A stretch of DNA of 11,380 bases, taken from Arenicella sp. (GTDB lineage Bacteria; Pseudomonadota; Gammaproteobacteria; Arenicellales; Arenicellaceae). Every line of letters begins with the position of its first letter. Position 1 is the first letter of the stretch. The stretch covers positions 1-11,380 of the forward strand of contig JAESTB010000640.1 of NCBI GenBank assembly GCA_016763815.1. The letters are read 5' to 3'. Below the pieces are notes generated by a model. That model searched no databases. It was not told the origin of the DNA and saw only the letters and a program-made list of their open reading frames with translations. Positions 6,830 to 11,380 of this stretch are shown piece by piece. Both the position numbers and the translations under genes were made by a program.

Positions 6830-6833
6830 CAAG

Positions 6834-8006
6834 CTAGTTTTGTAAGCGAGCCGACAATTGTTCAGAGCGGTACTGTGTTGGCGTTGACCCGACTAATTTT
6901 TTAAAGAACGAGTTATACGTTGCTTTGCTGTTGAAGCCACATTCGCATGAAATATCTATCATGGTCTTATGTTTGTGCTCAGGGCTAGACAAAATCACCT
7001 TTGCTTCGTTTATACGGTAGGAATTTACAAACTCGTAAAAATTAGTTTTAAAGTGCTTTTTAATCGCTACCGACAGCGCTCTTGGGTGCATTGAAAGCTG
7101 AGAAGCGAGTTGTTCTAGGTTGAGTAGCGGTAGCAAATAAGGCTTTTCATGCCGCATGTGGTTTTCAATTTTTCTCGCCAACGCTGGGTCCAAGCTTTGG
7201 TTGTCTTGCTCTTGCGCCGGCCCTTCTTCTGTCATGTGGCCATCAAAAATGCTCGACCGCTGTAAACTTAAGAACATTAATGCAGTAATTAGGCCGAAGG
7301 TCAGATAATTTCCGGCTAAACCCATGTAGTTAAATACAGAATCGCTTAGATAGGGTGCAAAAATAGCCACCGATACCACAATTAGAATCCAAACTCGAAC
7401 GGCCGTAAATGCGATCACCAATATGCTTAACCAACCAATATCAATTTTCTCGATATTAGAAAATCGGTCGCGAAGTTCATTTCGAGCAAGTCGTATGTCT
7501 ACTAAGCAAAGAATTCCGAAGAACACCCGTAAACCTTCTCGTACGGCGTCTATACCGTGGCGCACCGACGGTGCATCTGCATTTAACTCCGCGGCTAAAA
7601 ATTGTGATTTTTCGAGCGAGTCTAATGAATAGAATGCCACTGACATATAGATGAAATAGATTGCTGTGGGCAGTAGGTATAGGGCATCTTTCTTGCGTAA
7701 GGTGAAATTCTTATGAAGTATAGATCGCGTGTACCAAAGTAAAAGCGGCCCTTCTATCCAGTAGGCGATATCAAAAACATGCAATAGATGAGGCGAAATC
7801 TGCATCCCTAAAGCCCTAAGCTCAGGGTTATAATTAACTAGAACATGTAATGGAATTACGATTTGCGCTACGAAAAAGCCAATCAGAAAATAGTCACTTA
7901 TGTGGCGCTCATGCTTTACCCATAAGATCAGAAAGATAAACAATAGGCTTTGAAAGCCGGTCGCCAGCAGCACAGTATCGTGAAAATTTAATATATAGGC
8001 GGACAT
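6834..8006 (-). CDS. AraC-family regulator with multi-pass membrane N-terminal half
   Basis: From the ATG at 8006 the protein has 390 residues; an upstream TTG at 8024 would add six (MNVTHV). Neither has a good ribosome-binding site, and ATG is preferred. Counting from the TTG, residues about 16-255 hold six or seven hydrophobic segments (such as TGFQSLLFIFLILWV, YFLIGFFVAQIVIPLHVLV, ALYLLPTAIYFIYMSVAF, WLSILVIAFTAVRVWILIVVSVAIF and LTFGLITALMFLSL). A charged linker follows, then an AraC-type DNA-binding domain (about 285-390) with LNLEQLASQLSMHPRALSVAIKKHF as the first helix-turn-helix and the signature ISCECGFNSKATYNSFFKKLVGSTPTQYR. The usual cupin-like sugar pocket is absent, so sensing probably occurs in or at the inner membrane. 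Its location between the GH3 and receptor genes suggests it controls both and perhaps itself. The ligand is unknown. Confidence 0.9.
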   Translation of the reverse strand: MSAYILNFHDTVLLATGFQSLLFIFLILWVKHERHISDYFLIGFFVAQIVIPLHVLVNYNPELRALGMQISPHLLHVFDIAYWIEGPLLLWYTRSILHKNFTLRKKDALYLLPTAIYFIYMSVAFYSLDSLEKSQFLAAELNADAPSVRHGIDAVREGLRVFFGILCLVDIRLARNELRDRFSNIEKIDIGWLSILVIAFTAVRVWILIVVSVAIFAPYLSDSVFNYMGLAGNYLTFGLITALMFLSLQRSSIFDGHMTEEGPAQEQDNQSLDPALARKIENHMRHEKPYLLPLLNLEQLASQLSMHPRALSVAIKKHFKTNFYEFVNSYRINEAKVILSSPEHKHKTMIDISCECGFNSKATYNSFFKKLVGSTPTQYRSEQLSARLQN

Positions 8007-8319
8007 TACATGGGTGACGTTCAAGTATTATTTTTATTACTGAAGTCTAAAGCATATTCATTTCGAAAATCAGTTCAACTAGTGAAATTCCGCTACTTGG
8101 ACGACCAAATTACGTAATTTTCACTCAGTTAGTCGAATCATCTGTCGGTATTCAGTAGCTTAACGGTCAGCGCTAAACTGATGTTGTTGCAGATAACAGC
8201 TTAGTGTTTCCGTATTCAGTGTCATACCTTCAATCTAATCGGGTGGGGTATTCATGCTACGAACGAGCTCTTAAGTTAAAGAGCAATAATTATAAATATA
8301 TATAATAGAGAGGAAGGCA
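8007..8319. promoter_or_regulatory. Divergent regulatory region between regulator and receptor genes
   Basis: This roughly 310-bp stretch has no credible gene. Its left half holds the operator-like elements described separately. Towards the receptor gene, GCTCTT at 8267-8272 and AAGAGC at 8279-8284 can form a 6-bp hairpin in the leader. TATAAT at 8301-8306 matches a -10 box, but it lies only 13 bp before the start codon, too close to be the main promoter. AGGAAGG at 8311-8317 is the ribosome-binding site for the ATG at 8320. No sure -35/-10 pair was found for either gene, as expected if both need an activator. Confidence 0.5.
8074..8137. promoter_or_regulatory. Nested inverted repeats, candidate binding sites for the AraC-like regulator
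   Basis: The outer arms at 8074-8089 (TTCAACTAGTGAAATT) and 8116-8137 are imperfect inverted copies, the right one with a few inserted bases. Between them lies the small palindrome TTGG-ACGA-CCAA (8097-8108). On the minus strand GTAATTTGGTCGTCC matches GTAACTTGGTCGACC upstream of the GH3 gene at 13 of 15 positions. AGTTAGT at 8127-8133 is also found at 6758-6764. The block is about 70-130 bp from the regulator start and 180-245 bp from the receptor start, so it could serve both divergent promoters. Binding by this regulator is inference. Confidence 0.4.
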
Positions 8320-11157
8320 ATGAGGTCTAATAGTAATATTGGTCAACGTACCGAGCTGTCAAAGGCGGTAGCGTCGGCAATAAACGTTTCACCTAGTACA
8401 AGATCAACAATTATAGGGCTAGCGATGGGCGCGACATTATTCGCACCCTCTGCCGCTTTTGCTCAACAAACGGTCGAACAAGCGAATAATACGTTAGAAG
8501 AGGTTGTGGTTACCGGTATTCGCAGCAGTCTAAAGCGTGTTAGTGAAATGAAACGCGCTGCCAGCGGTGTGGTCGACGGCATTTCAGCCCAAGATATTGG
8601 TTCTTTCCCTGATACCAACTTAGCCGAGTCACTACAACGCATTACTGGTGTGTCAATTGACCGTAGCCGCGGTGAAGGAAGTAAAGTAACCGTGCGTGGT
8701 TTCGGGCCTGGGTTTAACTTGGTGACCTTAAATGGCCGCCAAATGCCAACGGCAAACGGTGACGACAGGTCTTTTGATTTTGCCGATCTCGCTTCCGAAG
8801 GTATCTCAGGAGTGCAAATATACAAAACTGGTAATGCCGATATTCCTACTGGTGGCATTGGTGGCACGATTAACATTCAAACCACTAAGCCGCTAGATTC
8901 GCCAGGTCTTAAATCAGTTGTTTCGGCTAAAGCGGTACACGACACGTCAACTGAGAAAGGCGATGATATTACGCCTGAATTGTCGGGTATCTACTCAAAC
9001 ACCTTCGCCAACGACACCATTGGTATTGCGGTAAGTGGTAGTTATCAAAAGCGTGACAACGGCGTTAATACTGGAACAACCGGAGATTTCAACGGCTTCC
9101 AGGGCACTCATAATGGCTGGGGCTCAATCCCTGATAACGCGGCGCAAATTAATCGTCCGGGTGACTCTGATATTTTTGTAGTACCACAAAGCATCGGTTA
9201 TGAGCTTGCTGAATTTAGCCGTGAACGCATAAATGGCCAGCTTACGTTGCAGTGGGCGCCAACTGAGAATCTTGAAGCCACCGTCGATTACACTTTTTCA
9301 GAAGTTGAATCAGAACGAACCTTTAACAACTACTCGGCATGGTTTAACTATGGAGACCTATCAACTGAATTCAGTGATGGGCCAATTGCCTCACCGGTTA
9401 TTTTTTCTGAAGGTAGCACCTCAAATGATTTCGCCATGGCTGCTGGCCAAGATGGCACCAAGACAGAGAATAGGTCAGTAGGTATTAATTTAGACTGGCA
9501 GGTCAATGATCGCCTGGCATTTGAATTTGATGTGCACAGTTCATCGGCCGAGAGTGGTCCAATCGGTAACAATGGCACGGCGTCACAACTGGCAATTGCA
9601 AGTTTTACTCGGGCTCGAACTACTGCTACGTTCAACGGTGATCTGCCTATCTTGAGTCTTGATTTAACCGGTCCGTTGAACGCCAATGATATGATTGTCA
9701 CTGGCAGTGTTTTCGACACTAAGAAGACTGAAATGGAGATCGAACAGGCGGCTATAAGTGGTACCTATAACCTGAATGATAGCAGCGCGATCGATTTTGG
9801 CGTTCAATTAACCAATGTCGATAATCGTTCGCAATTCTCTAATGTGCAACGCAACACATGGGGTGGTACTACTCAACCAGGTGATATTGCTGATCTCCTG
9901 ACCCCGGCCTCTGCGGCTGGCGCTTTTGATCAAATTTCGAATGGTAATGACGCAAATCGGCAAACAGATTTCTTCACTTTCGATATAGATGCGCTAGCGA
10001 GACGAACCGAGCAACTCGGAGCAACTCAGTCAACCGGTGGCGATTGTGGCACCGGTCTTTGTGCTAGCAGCGTTTTTACCACCGACCGAATAACCGAAGA
10101 AGAATCAAAAGCGGTGTATGTACAGTTTAGGATGGATTCCGAGTTAGCCAATATTCCGCTTAATGTTAAGTTTGGCTTACGCTACGAGGAGACCGATGTC
10201 GACTCTCAAGCGTTAGTACCTGAGTATGGTGAAATTAGGCAGACTGGTGGCAATGAGTTTGATGCGATTCCAACTGGCCGACAAGCATTCACTCGATTGA
10301 GCGGTAAGTATGACTTTGTTTTACCAAACTTGGATATCAAATTTGATCTTACAGATGCCGTAGTTTTCCGTGCTTCTTATAGTGAAACAGTAGCCAGACC
10401 CGATTACACCGATATACAAGGCGGTCTAACCATTAGTACCTTACTTCGTCAGAACGGTGGTAATGGCCAAAGTGGTAACCCAGGTTTACTGCCTTTCGAA
10501 TCTGAAAACATCGATTTCTCATTTGAGTATTATTTTGCCGATGGCGACTATGCCTCGATCGGTTATTTCAATAAAGACGTGTCAAATTTTATCGGCACTA
10601 GTATTTTGCAAGATCAAGTTCTGTTTCCTAATTTGATTAATCCGGCAACGGGTCAAGCGGCCACGTTTGACGTAACTACTCCGGTAAATCAAGAAACCGC
10701 CAGTATTGATGGTTGGGAAGCGGCGTTGCAGTACTCCTTCGGTGAAACTGGTTTTGGTTTTATTATCAATGCGACTATTGTTGATGGCGACATTGCCTTT
10801 AACAGTGATAGCCTAGAAACCCAATTTGTACTGTCCGGGCTAAGTGACTCAGCAAACCTGATCGGTTTTTATGAAAATGAACGCTTTCAAACCCGAATTG
10901 CCTATAACTGGCGTGACGATTTCTTCAATGGTATCGCTGGTGCCGCTGCAGGAACGCCCGGCCCGGTCTTTGTAGACTCCTATGGTCAGTGGGATGTGAG
11001 TGCTAGTTATGACCTCTCCGATAATCTAACGGTGTTTGTGGAAGGCATTAATATTACCGATGAAACTACCGGGGCTTATGGTCGTGATCAACTGCAGAGA
11101 GTTAACGCGGCGCAGACTGGTGCACGCTTTAATCTTGGTGCTCGTTACTCCTTCTAA
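8320..11157 (+). CDS. TonB-dependent receptor, carbohydrate-uptake type
   Basis: This outer-membrane receptor of 945 residues should move oligosaccharides across the outer membrane using TonB/ExbBD energy; beta-glucan fragments are the likely cargo given the GH3 neighbour. An unusually long N-terminus leads to a signal peptide (IIGLAMGATLFAPSAAFA, probable cleavage after residue 48). The TonB box EEVVVTG is at residues 60-66. The plug follows with ASGVVDGISAQDIGSFPDTNLAESLQRITGVSIDRSRGEGSKVTVRGF and LVTLNGRQMPT, which is characteristic of the Xanthomonas/Caulobacter-type group of carbohydrate-linked receptors. The rest is a strand-rich barrel with a late VEGINITDE block and a final aromatic ARYSF typical of BAM substrates. 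Cys576 and Cys581 in GGDCGTGLCAS could pin an extracellular loop. The ATG has AGGAAGG in front. The gene is divergent from the regulator and appears monocistronic, with a strong terminator about 100 bp after the stop. No SusD-like partner is present. Confidence 0.95.
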   Translation: MRSNSNIGQRTELSKAVASAINVSPSTRSTIIGLAMGATLFAPSAAFAQQTVEQANNTLEEVVVTGIRSSLKRVSEMKRAASGVVDGISAQDIGSFPDTNLAESLQRITGVSIDRSRGEGSKVTVRGFGPGFNLVTLNGRQMPTANGDDRSFDFADLASEGISGVQIYKTGNADIPTGGIGGTINIQTTKPLDSPGLKSVVSAKAVHDTSTEKGDDITPELSGIYSNTFANDTIGIAVSGSYQKRDNGVNTGTTGDFNGFQGTHNGWGSIPDNAAQINRPGDSDIFVVPQSIGYELAEFSRERINGQLTLQWAPTENLEATVDYTFSEVESERTFNNYSAWFNYGDLSTEFSDGPIASPVIFSEGSTSNDFAMAAGQDGTKTENRSVGINLDWQVNDRLAFEFDVHSSSAESGPIGNNGTASQLAIASFTRARTTATFNGDLPILSLDLTGPLNANDMIVTGSVFDTKKTEMEIEQAAISGTYNLNDSSAIDFGVQLTNVDNRSQFSNVQRNTWGGTTQPGDIADLLTPASAAGAFDQISNGNDANRQTDFFTFDIDALARRTEQLGATQSTGGDCGTGLCASSVFTTDRITEEESKAVYVQFRMDSELANIPLNVKFGLRYEETDVDSQALVPEYGEIRQTGGNEFDAIPTGRQAFTRLSGKYDFVLPNLDIKFDLTDAVVFRASYSETVARPDYTDIQGGLTISTLLRQNGGNGQSGNPGLLPFESENIDFSFEYYFADGDYASIGYFNKDVSNFIGTSILQDQVLFPNLINPATGQAATFDVTTPVNQETASIDGWEAALQYSFGETGFGFIINATIVDGDIAFNSDSLETQFVLSGLSDSANLIGFYENERFQTRIAYNWRDDFFNGIAGAAAGTPGPVFVDSYGQWDVSASYDLSDNLTVFVEGINITDETTGAYGRDQLQRVNAAQTGARFNLGARYSF

Positions 11158-11195
11158 TAAGCAAAAAGTGTTAGGCGAAGTAGTTGAATAAAGTA

Positions 11196-11237
11196 CTTGA
11201 ATTGAAAGCTTGCCTTTGGAAGCTCTTTTTATTCAAG
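11196..11237 (+). other. Long imperfect hairpin in the receptor 3' region
   Basis: CTTGAATTGAAAGCTT at 11196-11211 and AAGCTCTTTTTATTCAAG at 11220-11237 are near-complementary arms with an 8-nt loop GCCTTTGG. The T-run lies inside the 3' arm instead of after it, so it may protect the 3' end or act as a weak first terminator ahead of the strong one. Confidence 0.35.
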
Positions 11238-11256
11238 CAACTTTTATTCAAGCAAC
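11227..11256 (+). repeat. Perfect tandem repeat, 2 x 15 bp
   Basis: TTTTATTCAAGCAAC occurs twice with no spacer (11227-11241 and 11242-11256). The first copy overlaps the 3' arm of the adjacent hairpin. This looks like a small local slippage duplication in non-coding DNA, with no evident function. Confidence 0.8.
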
Positions 11257-11259
11257 TAG

Positions 11260-11293
11260 AAAAGCTAGGTGGTTCTTGTCACCTAGCTTTTTT
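11260..11293 (+). terminator. Rho-independent terminator of the receptor gene
   Basis: AAAAGCTAGGTG (11260-11271) pairs perfectly over 12 bp with CACCTAGCTTTT (11280-11291) around the loop GTTCTTGT, and six T in all run from 11288 to 11293. The flanking A and T tracts would let it work in both directions, so it may also end a convergent gene beyond the right edge. Confidence 0.9.
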
Positions 11294-11380
11294 CTGCTAA
11301 GGTTACGCTGAAGTCGCGATCAAATTGGCTAAGGCTGTTATCGGTTTAGTCCTAAGCTGATTTCAAAGGTCATCGAATTA

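Noticed and set aside
8301..8306. TATAAT as the receptor promoter -10 box
   Set aside because: Transcription would start inside or after the ribosome-binding site, and there is no -35 element at a suitable distance. AT-rich leader sequence explains the match.
11338..11379. Possible C-terminus of a convergent minus-strand gene (FEISLGLNR, stop at 11338-11340)
   Set aside because: Only 13 codons are visible before the right edge. The bidirectional terminator fits such a gene, but the evidence is too thin for a feature.

Overview
The window looks like chromosomal DNA of a marine-type gammaproteobacterium. That placement is inference: it rests on a carbohydrate-linked TonB-dependent receptor of the style common in Alteromonadales/Cellvibrionales-like bacteria, a marine ExoP-like GH3 enzyme and moderate GC. 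No rRNA, tRNA, CRISPR array or insertion sequence was recognised.

Left part (1-4022): the 3' portion of a large Rhs/YD-repeat polymorphic toxin gene, entering from the left edge. The YD-repeat shell is split by a -1 frame disruption near position 985. The second part carries the Rhs-associated core, ending in YVDLDG at about 2248, and then a variable toxin tip. A small gene 2 nt later is the probable immunity gene. After it come a displaced second tip lacking an N-terminus (3048-3380) with its own immunity-like gene (3383-3646), a small signal-peptide-like ORF that runs into a strong hairpin (3839-3872), and a third short tip remnant (3891-4022). All three tips start at the same seam: DNA TGCCGCAAAGGG, protein AAKGL. 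This is the signature of a cassette array in which new toxin/immunity tips are added by homologous recombination and old ones are pushed downstream. Composition agrees: a shell sample at 1681-1740 has 36/60 G+C, while a cassette sample at 2881-2940 has 20/60.

Right part (4027-11157): a three-gene beta-glucan utilisation unit. A GH3 beta-glucan exohydrolase lipoprotein and an AraC-family regulator with a multi-pass membrane N-terminal half lie on the minus strand; the regulator gene is upstream of the GH3 gene. A 945-residue TonB-dependent receptor is divergent from the regulator. The proposed logic is that the receptor takes up beta-glucan oligosaccharides, the GH3 enzyme trims glucose from them in the periplasm, and the membrane-bound AraC protein senses the sugar or a product and controls both promoters. 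Related TAACTTGGTCGA-like inverted elements occur before the GH3 gene (6724-6755) and in the regulator/receptor divergent region (8074-8137). The receptor gene ends at a 12-bp-stem terminator (11260-11293).

The item most worth following up is the left array: three tips on one seam, at least two of them with toxin and immunity sequences I cannot assign to a named family.
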